NCBI RefSeq assembly: GCF_900099645.1
Contig: NZ_FMTL01000001.1
Span: forward strand, 1,736,001-1,800,000
Length of the DNA stretch: 64,000 nucleotides
Source of the DNA: Pseudomonas peli
Lineage (GTDB): Bacteria > Pseudomonadota > Gammaproteobacteria > Pseudomonadales > Pseudomonadaceae
Reading direction: 5' to 3'
How positions within the stretch are numbered: position 1 is the first letter of the stretch; every line of letters begins with the position of its first letter. The notes under the pieces were generated by a model that was given only the letters and a program-made list of their open reading frames with translations, searched no databases and had not been told where the DNA came from. This document shows, piece after piece, positions 45,393 to 54,354 of the stretch. Both the position numbers and the translations under genes were made by a program.

Positions 45393-46099
45393 CGGCGCCT
45401 GCCACAGCGCTGGACTGGGCCGCGCAGTTTGCCGAACTCGCCGCCAGCGCCCGCGACCCGCGCCTGCAAGCCTTCTATCAGGCCGGCTGCGTAACCACCG
45501 ACACCCCACTGGAGCAGGTGCCGCTGCTAGCCCTGGACGTGGAAACCACCGGCCTGGACGCCAACCAGCACGCCATCGTCAGCCTCGGCCTGCTGCCCTT
45601 TACCCTGCAACGCATCCGCTGCGGTGCGGCGCGCTACTGGGTGGTCAAACCGGCCAGCGAGTTGAGTGGCGAATCGGTGACCTTTCACCACATCACCCAC
45701 TCCGACATCCGCCACGCGCCGCGCCTGGGGCAGATTCTCGACGAGCTGCTGACCGCCATGGCCGGCAAGGTGATGGTGGTGCACTACCGCAACATCGAGC
45801 GCAGCTTCCTCGACCAAGCGCTGCGCCAGCAGGTGGGTGAGGGTTTGCAGTTCCCGGTGATCGACACCATGCAGCTGGAGGCACGCCTGTACCCCAAACG
45901 CCAACCCGGCTGGCTGGACCGTTTGTTGGGCCGCCAGCCGGTGTCGATCCGTTTGGCCGATAGCCGCCTGCGTTACAACCTGCCGATGTACCAGGCGCAC
46001 CATGCGCTGACCGATGCACTGGCGACGGCCGAGCTGCTGCAGGCGCAGGTGGCGACGCGCTATGCGTTGGATACGCCGGTGGGGGAATTGTGGAGTTGA
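45389..46099 (+). CDS. DnaQ-like 3'-5' exonuclease
   Basis: A 236-residue DEDDh-type exonuclease. Exo I is in LALDVETTGLD (about 48-58), Exo II in VVHYRNIERSFLD (Asn in place of the usual Asp environment; about 131-143) and Exo III in HHALTDALATAELL (about 205-218). The GTG start overlaps the stop of the DUF294 gene. It may process DNA or RNA; the coupling to a cNMP/CBS/nucleotidyltransferase partner suggests the pair modifies and trims a shared substrate, but this is inference. Confidence 0.88.
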   Translation: MTAPATALDWAAQFAELAASARDPRLQAFYQAGCVTTDTPLEQVPLLALDVETTGLDANQHAIVSLGLLPFTLQRIRCGAARYWVVKPASELSGESVTFHHITHSDIRHAPRLGQILDELLTAMAGKVMVVHYRNIERSFLDQALRQQVGEGLQFPVIDTMQLEARLYPKRQPGWLDRLLGRQPVSIRLADSRLRYNLPMYQAHHALTDALATAELLQAQVATRYALDTPVGELWS

Positions 46100-46473
46100 G
46101 GCAGTGACTCAGAAACGACTTGGGCGGCGCACACCACCACGATTGATTTATAAGCCGTACACACCCTGCAAATAAACGCGCCCGCATTGACTAATTCGAG
46201 AAACCGGGATGAATAGTTTCGACTGGCACAGCGACACGATTACGGCAGAAACACCGGTCACTACGACCTATCGAAATACGCAAAATGTTCGCCGGTTTTT
46301 GACGCAAGCTTGCGGCCCTAGCTTCCAATTTAATCGCGCGTTTATGGCGTGAATAAAAGATGGGGCGCCCAAAACAATGGGCGACGTGGCGGCAGAATGG
46401 CTGCGGCGTCAGCAGCAGTAGCGAAGGGACAAACAGCACAGGTGTCCGACGCCACGCGCCCCAAACGCCGGGC
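46100..46473. other. Gene-free stretch without assigned function
   Basis: 374 bases between the exonuclease gene and the BCCT terminator. I see no convincing gene. A minus-strand open frame (46191-46475) lacks a ribosome site and starts inside the terminator. The region is less GC-rich than its neighbours around 46140-46350 and contains the 12-base perfect palindrome CGCAAGCTTGCG (46303-46314). It could hold a small RNA or a degenerate repeat. Confidence 0.5.
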
Positions 46474-46500
46474 ATAAAAAAGCGCGCCCGAAGGCGCGCT
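46474..46500 (-). terminator. Rho-independent terminator of the BCCT gene
   Basis: On the minus strand AGCGCGCC pairs with GGCGCGCT around a TTCG loop and is followed by six T. It begins 24 bp after the BCCT stop. Confidence 0.9.
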
Positions 46501-46523
46501 CATGTACGGCTCAACAGCAAGGG

Positions 46524-48191
46524 TCAGCGCGGTTCGCTCATCAGGCCTTTGACGATGGAAATACAGCCCACCAGCAGCACGATGGTAAACGGCAATCCCG
46601 TCGACACCGCCATGGCCTGCAGGGCCACCAGGCCGCCGCCAAGCAGCAGGGCGATGGCGATAACGCCCTCGATGCTGGCCCAGAAAATCCGCTGCGGGGT
46701 CGGTGCATTGACCTTGCCGCCGGCGGTGATGGTGTCGATCACCAGCGAGCCGGAGTCCGACGAGGTGATAAAGAACACCACCACCAGGACGATGCCGATC
46801 AGCGAGGTGATGCTGGTCAGCGGCATCTCACCAAGCATGCTGAACAGCTTCAGCTCCAGGCCGGCCTCCTGCGCGCCGGTAAAACCATCAACCAGCAACT
46901 GATTGATCGCGGTGCCGCCGAACGCGGTCATCCACAGCACCGAGACCAGGGACGGCACCAGCAAGACAGCAACCAGGAACTCGCGCACGGTACGGCCACG
47001 GCTGACGCGGGCGATAAACATGCCCACGAACGGCGACCAGCTGATCCACCACGCCCAGTAGAAGGCCGTCCAGCCCTGGCTGAAGTTGGCGTCTTCCCGG
47101 CCAATCGGGTTGGCCAGCGCGGGCAGGTATTGCAGGTAGGCCAGAAGGTTGTCGAAGAAGCCGGTGAGAATCGCCAGGGTCGGCCCGGCGATAATCACAA
47201 ACAGCAGCAGGGCCATGGCCAGGCCCATATTCAGCTCGGAGAGGCGCTTGACGCCCTTGTCCAACCCCGCAACCACCGAAACCAGGGCGATGATGGTGAC
47301 GACGATAATCAGCAGCACCTTGCTGGTGTCGGTGGCACTGATCCCGAACAGGTATTCGACGCCTGCTGCGGCCTGTTCCGCGCCCAAACCGAGGGAGGTG
47401 ACCAGACCAAACAGGGTGGCGAACACCGCGAGGATATCGATCACATGGCCCGGCCAACCCCACACCCGCTCACCAAGAATCGGGTAGAAGATCGAGCGAA
47501 TCGACAGCGGCAGGCCCTTGTTGAAGGAGAACAGCGCCAGCGACAGGGCGACAATCGCGTAGATCGCCCAAGGGTGCAGGCCCCAGTGGAAGATGGTTGC
47601 GGCCATGCCCAGGCGCACGGCCTCTTCGGCATTACCGGCCGCGCCGCCCAACGGCGCCCAGTCGGTGCGCACACCATCTGCGCCAACGCTGATACCGCCC
47701 ATGGCCGCACTGAAGTGCGACATCGGCTCAGAGACGCCATAGAACATCAGGCCAATGCCCATCCCGGCGGCAAACAGCATGGAGAACCAGCCGAGGTAGG
47801 TGTAATCAGGCTTTGCGTCCATGCCGCCGAGGCGCACTTTGCCCAGAGGGGAAACGATCAGGCCGAGGCAGAGCAGCACAAAGATGTTCGCGGAGCCGAT
47901 AAAGAACCAGGCCATGTGGTGGGTGAGCCAGTCGCGCAAGGCGCTGAACAGCGGCTCGACCTGGGTTTGCAGGGCCAGGGTCAGCACCACGAACAGCACG
48001 GCGACGACTGCCGAGATGGTGAAAACCTTGCCGTGGATGTCCAGGTTGAACAGGAACTTGCCTTTGATGTTGTCCTGACCGATCACGTAATCGGTGTCGA
48101 TCAGATTGGCGTCGCCGGTGGGTGCCGGGATGCCGTCCAGAGTTGCCGCTTCTGGTTGCGGGGTCGTGTCAGACGAAGGGTTTTGACCCAT
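46524..48191 (-). CDS. BCCT-family betaine/choline/carnitine transporter
   Basis: A 555-residue inner-membrane carrier with twelve spans. It has a polar N-terminal extension of about 50 residues, the GMGIGLMFYGVSEP motif of sodium-coupled betaine transporters (about 147-160) and the Trp-rich signature WAWWISWSPFVGMFIARVSRG (about 357-377). It probably imports glycine betaine or a related trimethylammonium compound as osmoprotectant or nutrient. The ATG at 48191 follows AAGGAG. It has its own terminator. No choline oxidation genes are adjacent. Confidence 0.92.
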   Translation of the reverse strand: MGQNPSSDTTPQPEAATLDGIPAPTGDANLIDTDYVIGQDNIKGKFLFNLDIHGKVFTISAVVAVLFVVLTLALQTQVEPLFSALRDWLTHHMAWFFIGSANIFVLLCLGLIVSPLGKVRLGGMDAKPDYTYLGWFSMLFAAGMGIGLMFYGVSEPMSHFSAAMGGISVGADGVRTDWAPLGGAAGNAEEAVRLGMAATIFHWGLHPWAIYAIVALSLALFSFNKGLPLSIRSIFYPILGERVWGWPGHVIDILAVFATLFGLVTSLGLGAEQAAAGVEYLFGISATDTSKVLLIIVVTIIALVSVVAGLDKGVKRLSELNMGLAMALLLFVIIAGPTLAILTGFFDNLLAYLQYLPALANPIGREDANFSQGWTAFYWAWWISWSPFVGMFIARVSRGRTVREFLVAVLLVPSLVSVLWMTAFGGTAINQLLVDGFTGAQEAGLELKLFSMLGEMPLTSITSLIGIVLVVVFFITSSDSGSLVIDTITAGGKVNAPTPQRIFWASIEGVIAIALLLGGGLVALQAMAVSTGLPFTIVLLVGCISIVKGLMSEPR

Positions 48192-48466
48192 GGGGGACTC
48201 CTTTGACGTGTGGCACGCTTTACGCGCACGAGGACGGGATTGCCCTACTCGTACAGCCACCAAGCCGGCGGCTGCGGGGTATAGGGTAACAGCCATGGCA
48301 CATCCGTGCAGGCGCAAGGCCAGTATTGGCGGCCATTACAGCCCGTTATGCGGGGTTATTTGGTCTTTTGAGTCAGATTTTCTGCGCACATTGCCTCCCG
48401 CTGGGCGAGGCAATTAGCTATGGTTGGCCTATGGCCTGCTCGGGGTCGTTGTTTGAGATGTCGCTG

Positions 48467-49213
48467 ATGAGAGCATTGCTGACGCTGCTGGCTTGCCTGC
48501 CCTTTACCCTGGCTGCGCTGACGCACGCCGAGACCTTCAAGGTCGGGGTCGAGCTGCAGCCCTACCTGCCGTATTCCAACGTGCAGGACGGCCAATACCT
48601 GGGCTATGGCCGCGACTTGCTCGACGCCTTTGCGGCGCACCAGGGCCATGAATTTATCTACCAACCGCTGCCGGTACGGCGCCTGCTCAGTGACTTTCTC
48701 AACGACCGGGTAGATTTCAAATACCCGGATAACCCGCGCTGGAACGCTGATCAGAAAAAAGGCTATGCGCTGCACTACAGCCAAGCCGCTGCACCGGCGA
48801 TAGACGGCGTACTGGTCAAGCCCGAGTTTCTCGGCCAGGGCTCTGCACGCTTACACCGTCTCGGCACCCAGCGCGGCTTTACCCCTTGGCCCTATCTGGA
48901 TGAAATCAAGGCCGGCAAGATTCTGCTGATCCAGGCCAACCAGATCGATTCACTACTGGCCATGGCCATGAACGACCGGATCGACGGCGTTTACCTCAAT
49001 CCACAAGTGATCCAGCACCAGTTCTACAACAGCGCGGAAAAAAGCCTGGTGTTCGACCCCAAACTGCCCTACCAGGATGACCACTACTTCCTGTCGAGCA
49101 TCCGCCACCCCGAGGTGATCAAGCAGTTCGACGCCTTCCTCAGCAGTCAGGCCGAACTGGTACAAATGCTCAAAGACCGCCATGGCATTAGCGATCCGCT
49201 TAGCGGCCAATAA
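48467..49213 (+). CDS. Periplasmic solute-binding-like protein, paralogue of 30158-30889
   Basis: A 248-residue exported SBP_bac_3-like protein. A signal peptide (about 1-20) precedes a two-lobed domain starting FKVGVELQPYLPY. The motifs YPDNPRW, HYSQAAAP and YLNPQVIQHQF mirror those in the protein at 30158. No transporter subunits are encoded alongside. Start choice lies between ATG 48458 and 48467; the latter gives a cleaner signal peptide. Confidence 0.82.
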   Translation: MRALLTLLACLPFTLAALTHAETFKVGVELQPYLPYSNVQDGQYLGYGRDLLDAFAAHQGHEFIYQPLPVRRLLSDFLNDRVDFKYPDNPRWNADQKKGYALHYSQAAAPAIDGVLVKPEFLGQGSARLHRLGTQRGFTPWPYLDEIKAGKILLIQANQIDSLLAMAMNDRIDGVYLNPQVIQHQFYNSAEKSLVFDPKLPYQDDHYFLSSIRHPEVIKQFDAFLSSQAELVQMLKDRHGISDPLSGQ

Positions 49214-49227
49214 CTCACCTCGACTGC

Positions 49228-49743
49228 TTATTGCGGCTGCAAGGTTCCGCAATCCGCCGTCACCCAGCGCGCTTGGCTTTGCATGCTGCTGCTCTGGCCG
49301 TCGAAGGTGCCGTTGACCGTTGAGGTGAACGCTTTGTCGCTGACAAAGCGTGTCTCACCTTCGCCCTGGCCGTTGGGGCAGCTGAAGCGGAATGTCCACA
49401 GCTCGTCACTACGCTCGGTGACTTCATTGCTGCAGCCGGACTCGGGGTCTTGCAGGGGGATCTGCTGGGCCTTGATCTGCGCTTCGCTCATGCAGATACG
49501 CACACCCTTATCGCCCAGCTGAACGCCCTGCTGGGCCAGCATCTGCTCCATCATTTGCCGTTGCTCGGGCGGCAGGTTTTTCATCTGCTCAAGCATCTGT
49601 TCCATCCCCGGCACCGCCTGGCCGCCGACCTGCATCGTGTTCGAGCTGATTTCCCAGAGGCCGGGCTGGATATCCAGCGCGCTGGCCAGGGCGGGCAGTA
49701 GGCAAAGGCTAAGAAACAGAGGTTTGCTAACACCGCGGTGCAT
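49228..49743 (-). CDS. DUF3617 periplasmic protein
   Basis: A 171-residue exported protein with signal peptide (about 1-22) and the DUF3617 opening IQPGLWEISSNTMQVGG, then a Met/Gln-rich helix (about 46-70), and four mature cysteines (in RICMSE, SGCSNE, FSCPNG, ADCGTL). Function unknown. AGGAG precedes the start. It is convergent with the solute-binding gene, with 14 bp between. Confidence 0.85.
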   Translation of the reverse strand: MHRGVSKPLFLSLCLLPALASALDIQPGLWEISSNTMQVGGQAVPGMEQMLEQMKNLPPEQRQMMEQMLAQQGVQLGDKGVRICMSEAQIKAQQIPLQDPESGCSNEVTERSDELWTFRFSCPNGQGEGETRFVSDKAFTSTVNGTFDGQSSSMQSQARWVTADCGTLQPQ

Positions 49744-49789
49744 GATCGACTCCTGAGATGAGTGGGCGACCCTGCAAGCGTAGACCCTC

Positions 49790-50290
49790 TTAGGAAGCGT
49801 TCGCCTCGACCTCTTCCCGATAGATACGCAAGCCGCGCGCCTGGTAGTTGGCTAGCGCGCTGGAGTGATCAAGGCTGCAAGTATGCACCCAAACCTTGGT
49901 GGTGCCCGGCCAGGCCCAGGCGGACTGCAGCGCGTGAGTCAGCAACGGGCCGCCAAAGCCCTGACCGAAGAAGGCCTCAGCCAGGCCGAAATAGAGAATC
50001 TCCACCGCGCCGTCCGCATCGCGCAGCAGCTCGTAGTAACCGGCAATGGCGCCCTGGTGATAGGCCACCCAGGTGCGATGATGGGGCTGTTCGATCAGTT
50101 CGCGCCACTGCGCGTCCGTCCAGCTGAGTTTGTCGGTCCACTGCCAGGGCTCGCCGACCAGCTGGTAGAGAAAGCGGTTGAGCTGAAACTGCTTGAGCTG
50201 GCATTCCACCACGCTCAGGTCAGTCGGCAGCGGCTTGGCGCGGATCTGCTCGGGGTGCTGCATGTCCAGGTAATAGGTGATGGTGCTCAT
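49790..50290 (-). CDS. GNAT-family N-acetyltransferase
   Basis: A 166-residue acetyltransferase. EILYFGLAEAFFGQGFGGPLLTHALQSAW (about 98-126) gives the acetyl-CoA loop with Q-G-F-G-G, and DHSSALANYQARGLRIYREE closes the fold. Substrate unknown. The ATG at 50290 follows AGGA; a seven-codon-longer start at 50311 is less likely. It is a single gene after the terminator of the TRAP operon. Confidence 0.88.
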   Translation of the reverse strand: MSTITYYLDMQHPEQIRAKPLPTDLSVVECQLKQFQLNRFLYQLVGEPWQWTDKLSWTDAQWRELIEQPHHRTWVAYHQGAIAGYYELLRDADGAVEILYFGLAEAFFGQGFGGPLLTHALQSAWAWPGTTKVWVHTCSLDHSSALANYQARGLRIYREEVEANAS

Positions 50291-50340
50291 AACATCCTGC
50301 TTGTCAGTCAATGTGCTGAAGCTAACCGTTACTGCAAACG

Positions 50341-50375
50341 AACAAAACCCCCACCGGCTGGGCCAAATGGGGGTT
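50341..50375 (-). terminator. Rho-independent terminator of the TRAP operon
   Basis: On the minus strand AACCCCCA and TGGGGGTT form an eight-pair stem with a 14-base loop, followed by TTGTT. It ends the TAXI-TRAP/DUF1850 transcript 47 bp after its last gene. Confidence 0.8.
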
Positions 50376-50421
50376 CTCCTCTACAACAACCAGGGCTTGT
50401 GGCCCGGGAGCGAACGCAGCC

Positions 50422-50844
50422 TTAGCCGTCGTCCTGGCCTGCCGCCGAGGCGGCCGGGGAGCTTTGCTCACAGCTCCAGAGTTCCAACGCCGGCTGGGTC
50501 GCTTGTGGCGGGCCGAGCCATTCACTCATCGAGTGGCAACGCTGGTTGAAACACAGTTGATAATCCCCTGCCTCGGGGGTTCGCCCCAAACGCAGTGGCT
50601 GCAAGGGTGGTAGCTGACGCTGGTAATGCCAGCTGCCCTCGCGCAGTTCGGCGCCGTCTGGAATCTCCATACCGGCCCCGGAACCTTTGACCCGCGCCTC
50701 GCCGAGGAGCAACCCCTCAGGCGTCACGCGGTAATCCTCTTCCCAACGAATCTTCTCAATCGTATGTGTCCAGGCCAGGGTAAAGCTGGGCGTGGGCACT
50801 TCTGCCCACACCGCGCCCGCCAAACCCAGGCACAGGCCGATCAC
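50422..50844 (-). CDS. DUF1850 accessory protein of the TRAP system
   Basis: A 140-residue exported protein with signal peptide (about 1-14) and the DUF1850 core (FTLAWTHTIEKIRWEEDYRV ... LLLGEARVKGSGAGMEIPDGA). The family is regularly encoded beside fused TRAP permeases of the TAXI class; its role is unknown. The start is GTG, overlapping the stop of the permease gene as GTGA, so translation is coupled. A Cys pair in CFNQRC may form a disulfide. Confidence 0.85.
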   Translation of the reverse strand: MIGLCLGLAGAVWAEVPTPSFTLAWTHTIEKIRWEEDYRVTPEGLLLGEARVKGSGAGMEIPDGAELREGSWHYQRQLPPLQPLRLGRTPEAGDYQLCFNQRCHSMSEWLGPPQATQPALELWSCEQSSPAASAAGQDDG

Positions 50845-52868
50845 GCAGTGGCCAGCTGAGCGCGACGAGCACGCCAGACATGCTGGGCGATAAACAGCGC
50901 CGCCAGAACGAAGCCGATCTCGTCACTCATCGGCGTGGCCAGAATCAGACTGACACCGGCGCCGAAGGCCAACGCGCGCTCCCACCAGCTCAGTTTGGCC
51001 TGCAGGTAGCCGGTAAATGCCGCCCCCCAGATGCCGATGGCCAGCAGCGCCTTGGCTACCACATACAGCGTGGCCAGCAGACTATCGCCCTGCAGCATCA
51101 GCGCCGGTTCGTATACCGCCATAAACGGCACCACGAAACCGGCCACGGCGATACGCACGGCCCACAGGCTGATCTTCAGGCCGCTCTCCTTGGCAATCGG
51201 TGCGGCCGCGAAACAGGCCAGCGCCACCGGCGGCGTGAGGTCGGCCATGATGCCGAAATAGAACACGAACATGTGTGACACGATCAGCGGCACGCCCAGC
51301 TCCAGCAACGCCGGCGCGGCAATCGAGCTGGTGATGATGTAGTTAGGAATGGTCGGGATGCCCATACCCAGCACCAGGCAGGTGAGCATGGTCAACACCA
51401 GCGAAAGGAACAGGTTGTCCTGACCGATGGCGAGGATGTAACCGGCAAAGGTCGAAGCCACACCGGTCAGCGAGACCACACCGATAATCACCCCCACCAG
51501 GGCGCAGGCAATGCCCACTGGCACCGCATGCCGTGCACCTTCCACCAGCGCATGCAGACAGATCACCAAGGTGTCGCGGCCGCCTTTGATAAACCAGCAG
51601 ATCGCCACCAGCAACGCGACGACGCCGAACACCACACCGATACCGAGCTGGAAGAAGCCGGCGCAGAGCACGCCCAGGGCAATCCAGAAGGCAAAACGCA
51701 TGACCTTGGACGACACCCGCAGGATGATCGCCGAGCCGAGAATCACGATGGCGGTCAGCGCCAGGCCGACCATGCCGGAGAACAGCGGCGTGCGCCCCGA
51801 GAACAGCAGGTAGATAAGGATGAACAGCGGAATCAGCAGGTACCAGCGCTCCTTCACCGCCGTCCAGGGGTTCGGGCACTGGTCTTTCGGCAGGCCCTGC
51901 AGGTTGGCGCGCTTGGCTTCCAGATGGACCATCCAGAACACCGAGCCGAAGTACAGCAATGCCGGAATCAGCGCGGCCTTGGCCACCTCGAAGAACGGTA
52001 CGTTGATCGTCTCGGCCATGATAAAGGCCACCGCGCCCATGATCGGCGGCATGATCTGGCTGCCCATCGACGAGGTCGCTTCCACGCCGCCGGCAAACGC
52101 CGGCTTGTAGCCGAAACGCTTCATCAGCGGGATGGTGAACTGGCCGGTGGTGACCACGTTGGCCACGCCCGAACCGGTGATGGTGCCCATCAGCGCCGAC
52201 GACACCACCGAGACCTTGGCCGGGCCGCCGAGTTTGTGGCCGAACAGGCCCATGGCGAAGTCGGTAAACAGCTTGATCATCCCGGCCTGTTCAAGGAACG
52301 CGCCGAACAGAATAAACAGGAAGATGTAGGTGGCCGATACATAGGTCGGCGTGCCGTACAGCCCCTCGGTGCCGAAGGCCAGCTGGTTGACCAGCTGATC
52401 GATGCCGTAGCCACGGTGCATCAGGTCGCCCGGCAGGTACTGGCCGAACAGGCCGTAGGCCAGAAACAGCGCGCAGATGATTGGCAAGGCAATGCCCATC
52501 ACCCGCCGTGCGGCTTCGAACACCAGGACGATTAGCAGCAGGCCAACGACCATGTCGCTCTGGGTCAGGTCACCGGAACGTTGAATCAGATCGGCTTCGA
52601 AGTACCACTGGTAAAACGCCGTGGCCATGCCGGCCAGACCCAGTAGCCAAGCCAGCGGCTGCCAGGGCTGCTCTTTGCCACGGGCGGGAAAACAGAGAAA
52701 CACCACCAACAGCAGAAAACCCACATGCACGGCACGCAGAATCTGGCTGGATACCGGGTGGAAGGCCGCGGTGATGATCTGGAAAATGGAGAACAGCAGC
52801 GCGACATAGAACAGCGCTTTCGGCCAATCGCCGGGGTTGGCGGCAAGGCCTTGATTGTGGTCACTCAT
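50841..52868 (-). CDS. TRAP transporter fused permease (4TM/12TM)
   Basis: A 675-residue inner-membrane protein that fuses the small (DctQ-like) and large (DctM-like) TRAP subunits, with about 16 or more spans. The DctM part shows TGSGVANVVTTGQFTIPLMKR and the EATSSMGSQIMPPIMGAVAF signature of the TAXI-type fused permeases. It is energised by a sodium or proton gradient. It lies downstream of the TAXI receptor gene (156 bp, with a hairpin) and is coupled to DUF1850. The substrate is not shown by sequence. Confidence 0.93.
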   Translation of the reverse strand: MSDHNQGLAANPGDWPKALFYVALLFSIFQIITAAFHPVSSQILRAVHVGFLLLVVFLCFPARGKEQPWQPLAWLLGLAGMATAFYQWYFEADLIQRSGDLTQSDMVVGLLLIVLVFEAARRVMGIALPIICALFLAYGLFGQYLPGDLMHRGYGIDQLVNQLAFGTEGLYGTPTYVSATYIFLFILFGAFLEQAGMIKLFTDFAMGLFGHKLGGPAKVSVVSSALMGTITGSGVANVVTTGQFTIPLMKRFGYKPAFAGGVEATSSMGSQIMPPIMGAVAFIMAETINVPFFEVAKAALIPALLYFGSVFWMVHLEAKRANLQGLPKDQCPNPWTAVKERWYLLIPLFILIYLLFSGRTPLFSGMVGLALTAIVILGSAIILRVSSKVMRFAFWIALGVLCAGFFQLGIGVVFGVVALLVAICWFIKGGRDTLVICLHALVEGARHAVPVGIACALVGVIIGVVSLTGVASTFAGYILAIGQDNLFLSLVLTMLTCLVLGMGIPTIPNYIITSSIAAPALLELGVPLIVSHMFVFYFGIMADLTPPVALACFAAAPIAKESGLKISLWAVRIAVAGFVVPFMAVYEPALMLQGDSLLATLYVVAKALLAIGIWGAAFTGYLQAKLSWWERALAFGAGVSLILATPMSDEIGFVLAALFIAQHVWRARRAQLATA

Positions 52869-52974
52869 GGAGCAGATGCCCTCACTACAACGTTGCCAGC
52901 ACAAGAGTCGCCAACAAAACCTGCCGTGGCGCGCACGCCGGTTTTATTCGCAGCTCTAGCTCATATTCGGGAGC

Positions 52975-53000
52975 GGTTGGCGCTGCGCACAGCGCCAACC
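52975..53000. repeat. Intercistronic hairpin in the TRAP operon
   Basis: GGTTGGCGCT and AGCGCCAACC form a perfect ten-pair stem with a six-base loop between the TAXI receptor and permease genes, with no T-run. It may stabilise the upstream message so the receptor is made in excess. The sequence type also recurs as an extragenic repeat in pseudomonads. Confidence 0.65.
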
Positions 53001-53024
53001 TACAGGGTTAACCCTTCAGCAGCC

Positions 53025-53978
53025 TTACAACGCGCCAGCTTCCTTGTAGAAGCGCTCGGCACCCGGATGCAGTGGGATCGGCAGGCCCTTGGCGGCGCCT
53101 TCCAGCTTGATGTCCTTGGCCGCCGAGTGGGCGTTACCCAGGCGCTCGAGGTTGTCGAACATCAGCTTGGTCATCTGATAGGCCACTTCATCGGACACGC
53201 CTTCATGGCTGACCAGAATGTTGGTGATGGCCACGGTCGGTACATCGCTATCCTGACCGTCGTAGGTGCCGGCTGGAATCGAGGCAGCCTGATAGGCGGC
53301 GTTGTCGATCTTCGCGGTGATCTCCGCCGGAATGGCGACGAAGGTGATCGGCAGGGTCGCGGCCAGGTCACGAATTGCTGCCATGCCCAGGCCCGAGGAC
53401 TGCAGGGTGGCATCCAGCTGACGGTTCTTGATCAGCTCGACCGACTCGGCGTACGGCAGAAACTCAACCTTGCCCATGTCTTCATAGCTCAGGCCGGCGG
53501 CCTTGAAGATGGCGCGGGCGTTCAGCTCGGTGCCGGATTTCGGCGCGCCAACGGAGATGCGCTTGCCCTTCAGGTCAGCCAGGGTGGTAATGCCGGATTC
53601 CTTGCTGGCGACGATCTGGATGTAGTTCGGGTAGGTGCCGGCAATCGCCCGCAGCTTTTTCAGCGGCGCCTTGAAGCCGGCGTCTTCTACACCATTCCAG
53701 GCATCGGCGACCGAGTCACCGAGGGCGAAGGCCAGCTCGCCGCGACCGGCTTGCAGCAGGTTGAGGTTTTCCACCGAAGCCTTGGTGGCCTGCACCGAGG
53801 TCTTCGAGCCTTCGATGCCATTGCTGTACAGCTGCGAAAGGGCCACACCGATGGGGTAATACACACCGCTGGTGCCACCGGTGAGCACGTTGATGAACGT
53901 TGGGGCGGCGAGTACCGCGGTGCTTGCGGTAAAGGCTGCGGCAGCAGCAAACAGGCTGAAACGTTTGGTCATTCGCAT
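53025..53978 (-). CDS. TAXI-family TRAP solute receptor
   Basis: A 317-residue periplasmic receptor of the TAXI class. A signal peptide (about 1-24, ending VLA) precedes NVLTGGTSGVYYPIGVALSQLY, the TAXI ligand-loop signature, and LKGKRISVGAPKSGTELNARAIF. It delivers substrate (dicarboxylates or amino acids in characterised members) to the fused permease encoded downstream. GGAG lies nine bases before the ATG. The gene is preceded by a 255-base leader from a predicted sigma-54 promoter. Confidence 0.93.
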   Translation of the reverse strand: MRMTKRFSLFAAAAAFTASTAVLAAPTFINVLTGGTSGVYYPIGVALSQLYSNGIEGSKTSVQATKASVENLNLLQAGRGELAFALGDSVADAWNGVEDAGFKAPLKKLRAIAGTYPNYIQIVASKESGITTLADLKGKRISVGAPKSGTELNARAIFKAAGLSYEDMGKVEFLPYAESVELIKNRQLDATLQSSGLGMAAIRDLAATLPITFVAIPAEITAKIDNAAYQAASIPAGTYDGQDSDVPTVAITNILVSHEGVSDEVAYQMTKLMFDNLERLGNAHSAAKDIKLEGAAKGLPIPLHPGAERFYKEAGAL

Positions 53979-54064
53979 GGAAGAATCTCCGTCGTTGTTA
54001 TGGCTTTATGCAGAGGTTTCACTGTCAACGCTGCGCGCCACCGGGGGGCGGTGCAGCGCCGGGA

Positions 54065-54178
54065 CTAACGCAATAGCGAAAAGGAGCAGAGGCTCACGCG
54101 CGGCCTGAGCCGAGCGCACAAGAGGTGGGCAATGGATGCCGAGCGCGACAGGCGCGCAGACGATGCGGGGCAGTACAT
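54065..54178 (-). CDS. Possible 37-residue leader peptide
   Basis: A short frame from ATG 54178 to TAG at 54065, preceded by AGAGGTGA at good spacing. It lies inside the predicted leader of the TAXI receptor. The peptide is rich in Ser, Arg and Leu, with three Cys. It may be chance in GC-rich DNA; translation control of the operon is only a possibility. Confidence 0.3.
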   Translation of the reverse strand: MYCPASSARLSRSASIAHLLCARLRPRVSLCSFSLLR

Positions 54179-54244
54179 GGGGTTCACCTCTTGTCTTTCT
54201 TATAGAGGCCGAGGCAATCGAGTGCCCGGCTGACAAGAGCTATA

Positions 54245-54259
54245 GCAGATGCCGTGCCA
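54245..54259 (-). promoter_or_regulatory. Sigma-54 promoter
   Basis: On the minus strand TGGCACG-GCAT-CTGC matches the -24/-12 consensus TGGCACG-N4-TTGC except for one base. Transcription would start near 54233 and read into the TAXI-TRAP operon. An adjacent gene encodes the required type of enhancer-binding activator. Confidence 0.72.
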
Positions 54260-54322
54260 GTGAGAGAAAAGCCCCTTCTAGAGCCTTTACTCCAATCAGC
54301 ACTGTCAGCCTGGCGGCTGTAG

Positions 54323-54338
54323 TAAGCGGAAATCCGCC
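54323..54338. promoter_or_regulatory. Enhancer (UAS) repeat 1 for the DctD-like activator
   Basis: TAAGCGGAAATCCGCC contains the perfect inverted repeat GCGGA-AA-TCCGC. It is centred about 80 bp upstream of the sigma-54 promoter and is repeated 32 bp away, as in NtrC/DctD enhancers. Confidence 0.6.
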
Positions 54339-54354
54339 AATGAAAAAACTCAGA

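Noticed and set aside
46191..46475. 94-codon minus-strand open frame between exonuclease and BCCT genes
   Set aside because: Starts inside the T-run of a terminator, has no ribosome site, and is Arg/Cys-rich; not reported as a gene.
52725..54068. 447-codon plus-strand frame opposite the TAXI receptor
   Set aside because: Shadow of a recognised gene and of intergenic DNA; no homology pattern.
54006..54236. 76-codon minus-strand frame in the TRAP leader
   Set aside because: Begins with TTG and no ribosome site, and covers the better short frame at 54065-54178.
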